From: Erwinia sp. JUb26
Lineage (GTDB): Bacteria > Pseudomonadota > Gammaproteobacteria > Enterobacterales > Enterobacteriaceae
Direction of reading: 5' to 3'
Assembly: GCF_003751505.1 (NCBI RefSeq)
Contig: NZ_RJVB01000008.1
Location: forward strand, 186,001 to 250,000
Length of the DNA: 64,000 nucleotides
In this document: positions 15,827 through 24,951 of the stretch, in pieces
Layout: the number at the start of each line of letters is the position of its first letter
Numbering within the stretch: position 1 is the stretch's first letter
The notes under the pieces: generated by a model
Databases searched by the model: none
What the model was told of the DNA's origin: nothing
What the model saw: only the letters and a program-made list of their open reading frames with translations
Position numbers and translations under genes: made by a program

Positions 15827-16768
15827 TTAGCGGCTCAGCGTCGCGTTCAGCGCATCAATCGACGTTTGTAATCCCGCTTCCACGCTCATGGTCAGATCTT
15901 CCATCTCCAGCGACACGTAGCCGTCGTAACCGGTCATGCGCAGCACCGAGAAGAACTCTTTCCACCACAGCAGATCCTTGCCGCAGCCCACCGCCACATA
16001 GTTCCAGGTGCGGGTTTTGGTGTTAGTCACCGGCTGATACTCCATCAGGCCGTCAACGTCCGCCAGGCCGCGCTCGATGCGGGCGTCCTTACCGTGAACG
16101 TGGAAGATCGCGCCTTCCAGCTTACGCGCCGCGGCGATCGGATCCGCGCCCATGGCAATCAGATGCGAAGGATCGAGGTTCATCCCGATCATCTCATCCA
16201 CTTCGTTACGCAGGCGCAGCAGCGTGGACGGGTTGTACACCAGCTGGCACGGGAACTCTTCAATGGCGATCTTCTCGATCCCGTGCTGCTTCGCGTGCTG
16301 GACGAATTTTTTCCACCATGGAATGGCTACTTCGTTCCACTGATAGTCGATCACGCCAGGCATATAGTCAGGCCAGGAGATGGTGGAGGTGATCCAGTTC
16401 GGCACGCGATCTTCCGGCCCGCCGCCAGGCAGGCCGCTCATCATCACGATCTTTTTCACGCCCAGCTTGCCCGCCAGCTCAATGGCGCGGTAGCTGCTTT
16501 GAGTGTGCTTCTCGCCCAGCTCACCGGGTGCCAGCGGGTTGCCGGAGCAGTTCAGCGCCACGATTTCGATATCGCGCATGGCCAGCTCGGCCTGGAACTG
16601 GCGCAGTTTTTCCGGCGAGCCGAGCAGCTCTTCGGTTTTCACATGCGGGCACGGGGACCAGCCGCCGGCGGTCATTTCCACGCCGGAAATGCCGTAGCCT
16701 TTCACTTTATCCAGCATATCCGGGAAGGAAAGATCGGCCAGAACGTCGGTACATAATGCGAGTTTCAT
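15827..16768 (-). CDS. Sugar isomerase/epimerase, xylose-isomerase-like TIM barrel
   Basis: A 313-residue member of the AP endonuclease 2/IolE-IolH superfamily. Glu/His-type metal ligands are plausible in IAIEEFPCQL, NLDPSHL, HVHGKD and SLEMED. It is the last gene of the operon that starts with the MFS carrier at 19690, after the Gfo/Idh dehydrogenase and the EIIA-like gene. In such operons these proteins isomerise or dehydrate an oxidised inositol or sugar. The substrate cannot be told from sequence alone. Confidence 0.75.
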   Translation of the reverse strand: MKLALCTDVLADLSFPDMLDKVKGYGISGVEMTAGGWSPCPHVKTEELLGSPEKLRQFQAELAMRDIEIVALNCSGNPLAPGELGEKHTQSSYRAIELAGKLGVKKIVMMSGLPGGGPEDRVPNWITSTISWPDYMPGVIDYQWNEVAIPWWKKFVQHAKQHGIEKIAIEEFPCQLVYNPSTLLRLRNEVDEMIGMNLDPSHLIAMGADPIAAARKLEGAIFHVHGKDARIERGLADVDGLMEYQPVTNTKTRTWNYVAVGCGKDLLWWKEFFSVLRMTGYDGYVSLEMEDLTMSVEAGLQTSIDALNATLSR

Positions 16769-16790
16769 GCTACATCCTTAATCAATAGAA

Positions 16791-17219
16791 TTAATGCTGT
16801 TCAAACTGCTGAATAAATTCACGTTTGGTCTTAGCGCAGGCGAGAATTAACGTATTGGCATCATCTCCCAGCATATCGGCAATATCCGCCAGAACCTGAA
16901 CGTGTTCATTTTTCGTGGCCGCCACGGCGACCATAATAAAGACCACCTGTCCCGCTCCCCAGCTCACGCCGTCTGGAAACTGGAAAATAAGGAAGCCGGT
17001 TTTTTTAACCAGATCGATATGTTCTTTGGCACAGTGTGGAAAGGAGATGCCCGCGCCGATCCAGGTCGAGACGTCTTTTTCCCGCTTCAGCATCGCCTCA
17101 AAAAAACCGGGCTTCACGTAACCTGCCTTTTCCAGCTCATCCGCTGCGATTTTAATTGCCTCGGTTTTATTCGCGGCCTGGCAATCCAGATAAATAACCT
17201 CTTCAGACAATTTCAACAT
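16791..17219 (-). CDS. PTS EIIA domain protein, mannitol/fructose type
   Basis: A stand-alone EIIA of 142 residues of the PTS_EIIA type 2 family. The phospho-acceptor histidine is in GAGISFPHCAKEH (about residue 62). No EIIB or EIIC gene is nearby; the transporter of this operon is an MFS carrier. A regulatory function (phosphorylation-dependent control of the carrier or an enzyme) or service to a distant PTS permease are the two options. It is placed between the Gfo/Idh and TIM-barrel genes with 22-24 bp gaps. Confidence 0.82.
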   Translation of the reverse strand: MLKLSEEVIYLDCQAANKTEAIKIAADELEKAGYVKPGFFEAMLKREKDVSTWIGAGISFPHCAKEHIDLVKKTGFLIFQFPDGVSWGAGQVVFIMVAVAATKNEHVQVLADIADMLGDDANTLILACAKTKREFIQQFEQH

Positions 17220-17243
17220 GGCGTTCTCCTGACACTGACGGTG

Positions 17244-18257
17244 TTATGCCAAATAAAGGGCAGGGCACTCTGGAATAGTGACGTCGTGTTTCTGGCCATC
17301 TTTCAGCGATGCCAGACCGGCATCGCAAACCAGCGCAACAACGTAGCCATCCCAGGACGACGGGCCGGTCATGGCGCTGCCGCGGGAAATGTTATCGACA
17401 AAGTTTTGCACTTCACGATCGTAAGCGGTGGCGAAGCGCTCCATGCAGGACTGTGAAATATGGTGGCTGACGCCGTTGGGTGAGCGAGTGTAGGTCAGCG
17501 CCTGCTCGGTCAGGCCGCTGATGGCGTTCTCACCGATCACTTCACAGCGGATGTCGTAGCCGTAGTTGCAGTTAACGAACAGCTCGTCATCAATGCGCAC
17601 GCCGGATTCCGTTTCGAAAATCACAATCAGCGGGTCCTGCAGATGCGGATACGCCCGGCTGGTTTTCTTACGCGGTTTATCCACGCGCACCGAGACGATA
17701 TTTTCGTTCAGCAGGTAGCGAATGATGTCGATTTCGTGAGTGGCCGAATCGTTGACCGCCATTTCCAGCGTATAACTTTCCGGGACCGACGGGTTGCGGT
17801 GCGCGCAGTGGATCAGCATGATTTCACCCAGCTCACCGCTGGCAATGGTTTGCTTCAGGGCCTGATAGCCCGGATCGAAGCGGCGCATAAAGCCCAGCTG
17901 CAGCAGGCGCTTACCGGCCGCGACTTCGGCGGCGATAATTTCCTGCGATTCATCGGCGGTTGGCGTTAGCGGCTTCTCGCAAAATACCGGCTTGCCGGCT
18001 TTAAACGCAGAGAGGATCTGCGCTTTATGCACCGGGCCAATAGAGCAGATAAATACTGCATCAACCTGGTCTGAGTTAATTAGCTCGTCGGCATCATAAA
18101 ACGCCGTGGCGTGATATTCGGCGGCAACGGCATCGGCCGCTGCGCGGTTAATATCACAGACCGCAGTCACCTGCGCGCCGGTAATGACATTGTTAAAACG
18201 TTGAAGGTGGTCGCGGCCAATCATACCGAGGCCAATTAAACCGATTTTTACCGTCAT
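17244..18257 (-). CDS. Gfo/Idh/MocA-family oxidoreductase (inositol 2-dehydrogenase-like)
   Basis: A 337-residue NAD(P)-dependent dehydrogenase. The Rossmann motif is GLIGLGMIGRDH, and the family's catalytic EKPL motif is at ~residue 97. The middle part (DSATHEIDIIRYLL) resembles IolG-type enzymes, which oxidise myo-inositol to 2-keto-inositol. Its neighbours, an IolT-like sugar porter and a TIM-barrel isomerase, support an inositol- or polyol-type substrate. Confidence 0.82.
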   Translation of the reverse strand: MTVKIGLIGLGMIGRDHLQRFNNVITGAQVTAVCDINRAAADAVAAEYHATAFYDADELINSDQVDAVFICSIGPVHKAQILSAFKAGKPVFCEKPLTPTADESQEIIAAEVAAGKRLLQLGFMRRFDPGYQALKQTIASGELGEIMLIHCAHRNPSVPESYTLEMAVNDSATHEIDIIRYLLNENIVSVRVDKPRKKTSRAYPHLQDPLIVIFETESGVRIDDELFVNCNYGYDIRCEVIGENAISGLTEQALTYTRSPNGVSHHISQSCMERFATAYDREVQNFVDNISRGSAMTGPSSWDGYVVALVCDAGLASLKDGQKHDVTIPECPALYLA

Positions 18258-18280
18258 TTTATTTCCCTTACATCTTTAAG

Positions 18281-19690
18281 TTAAAAACGAAACTTTTTCT
18301 CGATTTGTTCCAGCGTCAGCCCGCGCGTTTCCGGCAGATATTTCACCAGCAGCACCAGCATGACGATATTGGTCGCAGCGAAGAAGCCGAAGGTCATGCC
18401 GCCGCCGTACTGGCTGAGCAGTACCGGGAAAATAAGCTGGATAATAAAGTCGAAGATCCACAGGCCGAATACCGCAAAGCCCATTCCCACGCCGCGCATC
18501 CGCAGCGGATAGATTTCCGCCAGCATCAGCCAGAACACCGGGGCAATCCACCCCTGCATAAAGACTAAAAACACCAGCATTAAGCCGAGAATGATGTAGC
18601 TGGCGCCGTCGAAATTCGCGTGCAGCGTGTCAACGCCGTTGAGGGTTTCGGTGTGGAAGAAAACGTTAAACGACAGGCCGATTAATATCAGGCTGATGGT
18701 GACGCCCGCCTGCCCGGTAAAGAACATTTTGCGCCGCGAGTGTTTGCCAATGAGCACCATGCCGAGCAGCGTGGCCAGCACCGATACAACCCCGTTGGCG
18801 ACCGCGCCGGTGACCGCCGCCGCATCGCCAAGCCCGGTCGACTTCAGCACCGTTGGGGCATAATACATAATGGTGTTAATGCCGGTGACGCGGGTGGCGA
18901 GGACGATCATCAGGCCGATGAGCAGCAGCTGAACGACCCAGCGCTTTTTCAGCTCCTCGAAAAGATTAAACTTCACCGCGTCGGCCTTAATAACCTGCTG
19001 GATCTCCCTGATTTCACGCTCAACTTCTTCCGGCTCGCGAATGGTTTTTAATACGGCAATCGCTTTCTCGGTTTCGCCACGGCGCATAAAGAAGCGCGGC
19101 GACTCCGGCATCATCAGCATACCGATCCACAGCAGCGCGCCCGGGAGTGCCGGGATGGCCAGCATGATGCGCCAGTTGTGGCCCATGTCCGGATAAAGGT
19201 TAACGATGGTGGCGTTAACGCTGTAGGCAAGGAACTGCCCGGTCACAATCATCAGTTCGTTGACCGTTACCAGACGCTCGCGCTGGTCGGCCCGCGCCAG
19301 CTCGGAAATGTAAATCGGCACCGTCACCGAGGCACAGCCGACTGCCAGCCCCAGAATAAAGCGTGCCACGATCATTGAGGGCACATCCCAGGCAAACGCC
19401 GTACCTAATGCACCAAACATGAAGATCGCGGCGACCCACAGCAGATTTTTACGGCGTCCCTGCTTATCGGAGAAATACCCACCAAATAAGGAACCTAATG
19501 CCGCGCCAAAGAGCAGGAATGAGGTAATAAATCCTTCCTGAGCGGGCGTCAGATTTAAATCATATTTCATAAAGATTAAGGCGCCGGAAATAACGCCGGT
19601 GTCATAGCCGAAACACAGACCGCCTATCGTCGAGACGATAGTAATCATCCGCATCCGTTTATTACTTTGCAGGTTTGTAATATTAGACAT
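18281..19690 (-). CDS. MFS sugar porter, IolT-like
   Basis: A 469-residue transporter of the sugar porter family with twelve predicted helices. Typical signatures are GYDTGVISGALIFM, DKQGRRKNL, the PESPRFFMRRG motif after helix 6 and PETRGLTLEQIE at the C-terminus. The closest family I recognise is the myo-inositol/H+ symporters. It is first in the four-gene operon and faces the AraC-type regulator across 825 bp that include a CRP-like site. Confidence 0.85.
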   Translation of the reverse strand: MSNITNLQSNKRMRMITIVSTIGGLCFGYDTGVISGALIFMKYDLNLTPAQEGFITSFLLFGAALGSLFGGYFSDKQGRRKNLLWVAAIFMFGALGTAFAWDVPSMIVARFILGLAVGCASVTVPIYISELARADQRERLVTVNELMIVTGQFLAYSVNATIVNLYPDMGHNWRIMLAIPALPGALLWIGMLMMPESPRFFMRRGETEKAIAVLKTIREPEEVEREIREIQQVIKADAVKFNLFEELKKRWVVQLLLIGLMIVLATRVTGINTIMYYAPTVLKSTGLGDAAAVTGAVANGVVSVLATLLGMVLIGKHSRRKMFFTGQAGVTISLILIGLSFNVFFHTETLNGVDTLHANFDGASYIILGLMLVFLVFMQGWIAPVFWLMLAEIYPLRMRGVGMGFAVFGLWIFDFIIQLIFPVLLSQYGGGMTFGFFAATNIVMLVLLVKYLPETRGLTLEQIEKKFRF

Positions 19691-20515
19691 AACTGTTCCA
19701 TCTGGTTATAAGGTAAAACAGGGGTAAGCCGATATTATCGATCAGGTTATGATTAGTTATAGATATCCCAGGCCGGTGCTATATATTGAGCCACCGAGTC
19801 TGAATGTGCAGGAAAACTATCCTTCATTTTTCACCAGGATGTTACGTAGTGAAAGTGCTGTCGTTGAGGCTACGTTACATCAAAGTGAAAATAAAAAACC
19901 ATGACGGCGAAGAGATATGATTTCGGAATGTGCCGAAGATCATAAATTACGCATGACAATGCGTTTATTAAGTGATGTTAATCACATTAACCAGTGCATT
20001 GATTGACAAAGCAAGAATCAAGATGTGTTGAAAGTAATGTTTTACCGTGGATGATGCGCGTGTAAGAAGGTTGCGGATCGGCCATTGTCTGACGTATCAG
20101 CCTGCGGTAGCGGAGGCCGGTGCAAAAAAAATGCTCAGGTTCAGCACAATAAAATATCAAGGTTAGAAATAAGCTTCGAGGCATATACCATTTTGATGAT
20201 TTTTAATTTTCCCACCCTCCCGCGGGATAAAGTGAGGGGATTTTGAACGGCAGTCTGTCAGCTATTTTTTTCTCAACTTGTGTGTCTGTATTAAACTGAC
20301 TCAGTCCGGGGTGATTTATGAACAGATTTAAAATGTGACGCCGATCATGTTTCCATTTTCGCAAAAGCAGTGATAGCAAATTTAACCATTTCTGTCGCTG
20401 GCAGATATTTTCAAATCTTTTAAAATCAATAAGTTAAATAATCACAAAAAGCAAAAATGATGACTACTGCCGCCATCGTTGATGTAAGAATAGCGGCACA
20501 CTCACCGGAGACATC
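19691..20515. promoter_or_regulatory. Long divergent regulatory region
   Basis: 825 bp, AT-rich, without a credible gene. A strong CRP-like site is at 19971-19986; a weaker one (TGTGA then TCATG) begins at 20334. The only open frame of note (19987-20184, minus) has no ribosome site and overlaps the CRP-like site; I do not call it. Both the MFS operon and the AraC gene must be controlled from here. Confidence 0.6.
19971..19986. promoter_or_regulatory. CRP-binding-site candidate
   Basis: AGTGA-TGTTAA-TCACA differs from the TGTGA-N6-TCACA core by one base. It lies ~280 bp upstream of the MFS operon start and ~530 bp upstream of the AraC-type gene, consistent with catabolite control of a sugar operon. 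Confidence 0.55.
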
Positions 20516-21385
20516 ATGCAGATTTACTGCCTTAACCCACAGCCCTCTTCCCGATCCTTTGAGCACGGCGCACGGCCAAAACTGGTCTTTGTCTGCAAGG
20601 CTGAAGGTATGGAGGCCGCTATTCCACGCGTGATGCACCAGCACGATGACCGTTTTGAGCTGATGTTTATCGCCGAGGGCAGCGGCATCTACAACATTGA
20701 TGGCCGGGGCTATCACGTGAAGCGCGGCGACGTGCTGCTGTTTAACCACGGCATCCTGCATGATGAAAACCCCCATGCGTCTGACGATCTGCTGATTTTC
20801 AGCTGCGGGGTTGAACAGTTGAAATTTGACGGGCTGCCGCTCAATTTCCTTACCGCCCGTTCGCAGGTTGCCGTGATGCCCAGCGGAGAGGCTTACGCCG
20901 AGATTTGCGGCATGTTCGGCCAGATGTGGCAGCACGTCAGCAGCAGAAGCGTTTACGGTGAGGAAATCAGCCAGGCGTTGCTCAGCGCACTGTTACTGCT
21001 GTGTCGCAGTATCTGGGTGGCAAATAAACAGGAAAAAGACACCTCGGAATCCCTGCTGGGGCAGAGAATAAAAGACTACATTGATAGCCGCTATAAAAGT
21101 GATATTGCGCTTAAATCGATTACCGCCGCGCTGAATATGAACCAGTTTTATTTAGCGCACGTTTTCAAAGCCTATTCAGGCTATTCCCCCAAGCAGTATC
21201 AAACCCGGCGCAGAATAGGCGAGGCGCAGACGCTGTTGCTCAGTACCAGCTTAGGCGTGACGGAGGTGGCGAATGCCGTTGGCTACGACAATGTAAATAA
21301 CTTCCATCGAATTTTTCATAACCTGGTGGGCATTCCGCCCGCCCGCTATAAAAAGTTCTGGTTGACGGGGCAGGTAAAATCGTAA
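20516..21385 (+). CDS. AraC-family regulator
   Basis: A 289-residue regulator. The N-terminal ~150 residues form a cupin-like ligand domain (IAEGSGIYNIDGRGYHVKRGD). The last ~100 carry two helix-turn-helix motifs (IALKSITAALNMNQFYLAHVFKAY and TEVANAVGYDNVNNFHRIF). A GGAG site precedes the ATG. Its divergent position makes it the likely activator of the MFS/Gfo-Idh operon, with that sugar or polyol as the inducer. Confidence 0.85.
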   Translation: MQIYCLNPQPSSRSFEHGARPKLVFVCKAEGMEAAIPRVMHQHDDRFELMFIAEGSGIYNIDGRGYHVKRGDVLLFNHGILHDENPHASDDLLIFSCGVEQLKFDGLPLNFLTARSQVAVMPSGEAYAEICGMFGQMWQHVSSRSVYGEEISQALLSALLLLCRSIWVANKQEKDTSESLLGQRIKDYIDSRYKSDIALKSITAALNMNQFYLAHVFKAYSGYSPKQYQTRRRIGEAQTLLLSTSLGVTEVANAVGYDNVNNFHRIFHNLVGIPPARYKKFWLTGQVKS

Positions 21386-21518
21386 TCAGCTGTGAATCGG
21401 TGGATCCTTGATTAAATCCCACGATATCTTCTCATAGGGGCATGTTTGCCGGATTCTGTGCCACACTGACAATGTTTAGCGACTCAGTGAGTCGCCTAAC
21501 ATTCTGTTCCGGCAACAA

Positions 21519-22109
21519 TCAGAACGTCACCGGCGTATTCACCCATAGCACTTTCGCCACCGATTTTCCGCTGTTGCGGTAGCCATGCGGCACGTTGCTG
21601 GGGAAATAAAACGAATCTCCGGCGGTGAGGGTGTACGTCTGCTCGCCTAAAGCCAGCTCAATCTCGCCTTCCAGCACGTAGCCCATCTCTTCACCGTGGT
21701 GCTCAATCTGCCCGTCGCTGGCCACGCCCGGTTCGATAATATGGATATTGCCCTGCAGCAGGCTACCTTTGTGGTGATGAGTCAGGTTCTCCAGCTCAAT
21801 CCCGCCCTTTTTGTTGCGGGCCACAAAGCGTTTACGCTGGCGCTGAGCGGGCTTTAACACCGGGGAGTCCGCCACCCAGCTTTCGGCCATCAGGTCAGAA
21901 ATATTGGTTTCCAGCGCGCTGGCCAGCCGGTGCAGCATCGCCAGCGAAGGCGAGGCCACGTCATTTTCCAGCTTGGAGAGCAAACTCTCCGAACAGCCGA
22001 CCTTCAGCGCCAGCTGCTTAAGCGTGATCTCCTGCGCTAAACGCGCATGGCGCAGGCGCATGCCCAAATCAGGTAAAACAAAGCCACCGCTATCGCCGTT
22101 TTTTTTCAT
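21519..22109 (-). CDS. XRE-family regulator with C-terminal cupin
   Basis: About 196 residues. The N-terminal XRE helix-turn-helix reads QEITLKQLALKVGCSESLLSKLENDVASPSL. A cupin_2 domain follows (GEEMGYVLEGEIELALGEQTYTLTAGDSFYFPSNVPHGYRN). This PuuR/SutR-like layout usually senses small nitrogen compounds. I choose ATG 22109 because the upstream extension to 22181 looks like untranslated sequence. It is last in the ABC-transporter/hydrolase operon, which it probably controls. Confidence 0.82.
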   Translation of the reverse strand: MKKNGDSGGFVLPDLGMRLRHARLAQEITLKQLALKVGCSESLLSKLENDVASPSLAMLHRLASALETNISDLMAESWVADSPVLKPAQRQRKRFVARNKKGGIELENLTHHHKGSLLQGNIHIIEPGVASDGQIEHHGEEMGYVLEGEIELALGEQTYTLTAGDSFYFPSNVPHGYRNSGKSVAKVLWVNTPVTF

Positions 22110-22190
22110 AAGTGTCTGTCTGCAACCCTTCAATCCGTAAACGCCCGGCAGCCTGCGGCCGGGCACTGTTGCACTGGCCAAACAGGCCGG

Positions 22191-22889
22191 TTATTCGGTC
22201 ACGCTGAAATGGACTTCCTGCGGGTTCAGGCCGTTGATCGGCACGATATCCTGCGGGCAGGCCGACATCACCACGATGCAGTCCATTTCGGCGCGGATCT
22301 CTACGTAATCGCCGGATTTGCTGACCGTTGGCAGCCACGAGATGGTGTAGTCCGGGTTAACCGGCGTGTTCATCCACAGGTTCAACGGCTGCGGCACTTC
22401 GCGCGCGCGCAGTCCGATGGCGTTCAGCGCCAGGCGCATGTTATCCGCGCAGCTGTCATGATACTCGGTGATGCCCATATTGCTGTAACGATACAGATCG
22501 CAGGCGGCGATCATCGTGTCGTGCACGCCCGGCGAGGTATCGGTCAGCAGGGTGCCGATGGCGCGGCGCTGGTTAGTCACCAGCACGTCGCCCGGCTGCG
22601 GGATGATTTTATTGATAAAGGCGCGGGTGTGCTCCATCGAGGAGAACTCGCTTAAATCCGCGCTGTTAAACAGCCAGGTATCGCACACCTGGCTGCCCGG
22701 GGTGTTGATGATGCGGATAACCTGCCCCTTGCTCAGACGTACCGCGCGGCCACAGCGGGCAGGAACGGTGTACAGCTCGCCGATCGCCGGCGTGCCGTCG
22801 GCGGAAATCGGTTCGCCAATGGTGGCGTTGGTGCCCAGCGCGCTGCCGTTATCTTTGTCGCAGCAGGAAGGATAGGTATGGGTGCTCAT
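22191..22889 (-). CDS. DUF1989 / urea-carboxylase-associated family protein
   Basis: A 232-residue protein of the DUF1989 family, known from neighbours of urea carboxylase genes. The core motifs ARCGRAVRLSKGQVIRIIN and SPGVHDTMIAACD are recognisable, and conserved Cys/His residues suggest metal binding. Its exact role in ureido or guanidine nitrogen use differs between organisms. Its ATG overlaps the hydrolase stop (22886-22889). Confidence 0.8.
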   Translation of the reverse strand: MSTHTYPSCCDKDNGSALGTNATIGEPISADGTPAIGELYTVPARCGRAVRLSKGQVIRIINTPGSQVCDTWLFNSADLSEFSSMEHTRAFINKIIPQPGDVLVTNQRRAIGTLLTDTSPGVHDTMIAACDLYRYSNMGITEYHDSCADNMRLALNAIGLRAREVPQPLNLWMNTPVNPDYTISWLPTVSKSGDYVEIRAEMDCIVVMSACPQDIVPINGLNPQEVHFSVTE

Positions 22890-24142
22890 GGAGTAACTCC
22901 TGTCGGTTGATTGGCCAGTTCTGTCAGGCAGCAGGCGAGTGCTTTTGCGCCAAGGTACAGATACTGAGGATCGGTGTATTCAGCCGGGTTATGGCTGATG
23001 CCTTTATGGCTGGGAACGAAAAACATGCTGGTCGGGCAGTGGCTGGCCAGGTGCATCGCATCGTGAAATGCCCCGGAGGTCAGCGTGGCCGTTTTAATAT
23101 TTAGCGCGTCGCTACAGGCGAACTGCTGCGCCAGCAGCTGTGAATGAAACGCCACTGGCGGATTGTTGAAGACGCATTCAACCCGCACGTTATCGGCGGC
23201 GATCTGCTGCATCCAGCGGTCAAACTCGGCCAGTACCCGTGGATCGGCATGGCGGAAATCGAGGGTAAAGGTCACCCGCCCGGCGATGGTATTGATCGCG
23301 TTAGGCTCTACTTCCCAGCGGGCGAACGTCAGGCGCAGCTCGTCTTTCGGCAGCGTTTCTGCGCGCTGCTCCAGCTGGCTGACGATGCGGCGGGCGAGGG
23401 TCATCGCGTCCTGGCGGTCGGCCATCGGCGTGGTGCCGGCGTGGGCCGCCTGCCCGAGGCAGGTCACCTGATACCAGCGCACGCCCTGAATGCCCTGCAC
23501 CACGGCCAGCGGCAGCCCGGCCTGCTCCAGCACCGGTCCCTGCTCGATATGCAGCTCGATAAACGCCGCCATCGGCACGGCGCTGCGGCGCGGCAGGGCG
23601 GGGAAGCGCTGATGGCAGCGGGTCAGTGCGTCGGCCAGCGTGATGCCCTGCGCATCCTGATGGCTGAGGTAATCCGTCAGCCGTTCCGGCTGGACGAAGG
23701 CGCTGGATCCCATCGCGCCCGGCGCAAAGCGGCTGCCTTCTTCATTCATCCACACCGCGACCTCAATCGGGCGCAGTGTCTCAATCCCGGCTGCCGCCAG
23801 CGCGCTCAGGCACTCCATCCCGGCCATCACGCCGTAACAGCCGTCGAGGTTGCCGCCGCCGGGTTGAGTATCAATATGACTGCCGGTGACCACCGGCGGC
23901 AGGTCTTCACGGCCCGCGCGGCGGATAAACAGGTTGGCGCAGGCATCGGTAAATACCTCGCAGCCGAGGGTGCAGGCCCAGTCAATCAGCCAGGCTCTGG
24001 CATCCAGCTCAGCGTCCGACAGCGCCTGGCGATCGACGCCGCCGTTCTCCAGCGCGCCGAAGCGGGCCAGCTGCGCCAGGCGGTCCATCAGCCGCTGCTG
24101 GCTGATGGCATCAGCGGCGCGCAGTGCGATGGCATCAGGCAT
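22886..24142 (-). CDS. M20-family amidohydrolase (allantoate / N-carbamoyl-amino-acid type)
   Basis: About 418 residues of the hydantoinase/carbamoylase peptidase M20 family. The metal-binding layout is visible: GSHIDTQPGGGNLDGCYGVMAG, then MNEEGSRFAPGAMGSSAF and ELHIEQGPVLE, with the late SHKGISHNPAEYT motif. Members cleave allantoate, ureidoglycine or N-carbamoyl amino acids and release ammonia. Start 24142 (MPDAIALR) overlaps the ATPase gene by 8 bp. Context, an amino-acid-type ABC importer plus DUF1989, supports a ureido-type substrate; which one is unknown. Confidence 0.85.
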   Translation of the reverse strand: MPDAIALRAADAISQQRLMDRLAQLARFGALENGGVDRQALSDAELDARAWLIDWACTLGCEVFTDACANLFIRRAGREDLPPVVTGSHIDTQPGGGNLDGCYGVMAGMECLSALAAAGIETLRPIEVAVWMNEEGSRFAPGAMGSSAFVQPERLTDYLSHQDAQGITLADALTRCHQRFPALPRRSAVPMAAFIELHIEQGPVLEQAGLPLAVVQGIQGVRWYQVTCLGQAAHAGTTPMADRQDAMTLARRIVSQLEQRAETLPKDELRLTFARWEVEPNAINTIAGRVTFTLDFRHADPRVLAEFDRWMQQIAADNVRVECVFNNPPVAFHSQLLAQQFACSDALNIKTATLTSGAFHDAMHLASHCPTSMFFVPSHKGISHNPAEYTDPQYLYLGAKALACCLTELANQPTGVTP

Positions 24143-24950
24143 GGGTGGCCTCCGCATCATCCAGCTGCAGCGGGCGCTTAAACCACGGCGCCAGGAACGA
24201 TTTCAGGCGTTCGGTCTGCGGCTGGCGGAACAGCGTGGCAGGCGCGCCGCTTTCAATCACCGAGCCGTCGGCCATAAACACCACGCGGGAGGAAATTTTG
24301 GCGGCGAACGACATCTCGTGCGTCACCATCACCATCGTCATGCCGTTGTTCGCCAGCACCTTAATCACATCCAGCACCTCCTCCACGCGCTCCGGATCCA
24401 GCGCCGAGGTCGGTTCATCGAGCAGCAGCAGCTCCGGCTCCAGCGCCAGCGCGCGGGCAATGCCCACCCGCTGCTGCTGGCCGCCGGAAAGGCGTGCCGG
24501 GCGCGCCTGCGCTTTCTCCAGCATGCCGACCTGCGCCAGCGCCACCGTTGCCTTTTTGCGGGCCTCATCGCGCGACATCTTCTTGCCCAGCACCAGCGGC
24601 GCACAGACGTTCTCCAGCACCGTCAGGTGCGGCCACAGATTGAACTGCTGAAACACCATCGCCAGCGGGCGGCGCACTTCGGCAATCAGCCCGGCGCCGT
24701 CGCGATGTTTCAGCTCCCGGCCGGTGCCGCTGTAGCCCAGCAGCTGGCCTTTAATCAGGATCTCGCCTTCATCGTAGGCTTCCAGGAAGTTCATGCAGCG
24801 CAGCGCGGTGGTCTTGCCCGAGCCGGAAGGGCCAATCAGCGTGACGATCTCCCCGGCGTTGACCGTCAGGTTGATGCCCGCCAGTACCCGGTTGCTGCCG
24901 AACGACTTGCCGACGTGGCGTAATTCTAAAATCGGTCCGTTACTCATCAT
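24135..24950 (-). CDS. Polar amino-acid ABC transporter ATPase
   Basis: A 271-residue GlnQ/HisP-type ATPase. Walker A is GPSGSGKTT, the signature motif is LSGGQQQRVGIARAL, and Walker B is LLLLDEPTSALDPE. It lies two bases after the second permease gene. It energises uptake by the two permeases and the binding protein of the same operon. Confidence 0.92.
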   Translation of the reverse strand: MMSNGPILELRHVGKSFGSNRVLAGINLTVNAGEIVTLIGPSGSGKTTALRCMNFLEAYDEGEILIKGQLLGYSGTGRELKHRDGAGLIAEVRRPLAMVFQQFNLWPHLTVLENVCAPLVLGKKMSRDEARKKATVALAQVGMLEKAQARPARLSGGQQQRVGIARALALEPELLLLDEPTSALDPERVEEVLDVIKVLANNGMTMVMVTHEMSFAAKISSRVVFMADGSVIESGAPATLFRQPQTERLKSFLAPWFKRPLQLDDAEATHA

Positions 24951-24951
24951 C

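Noticed and set aside
19987-20184. Small minus-strand open frame between the MFS and AraC genes
   Set aside because: No ribosome site, overlaps a CRP-like site and has no recognisable protein features.
23144-24181. 345-codon plus-strand open frame
   Set aside because: It is the antisense of the M20 hydrolase gene, which has clear motifs; long shadow frames are expected at this GC content.
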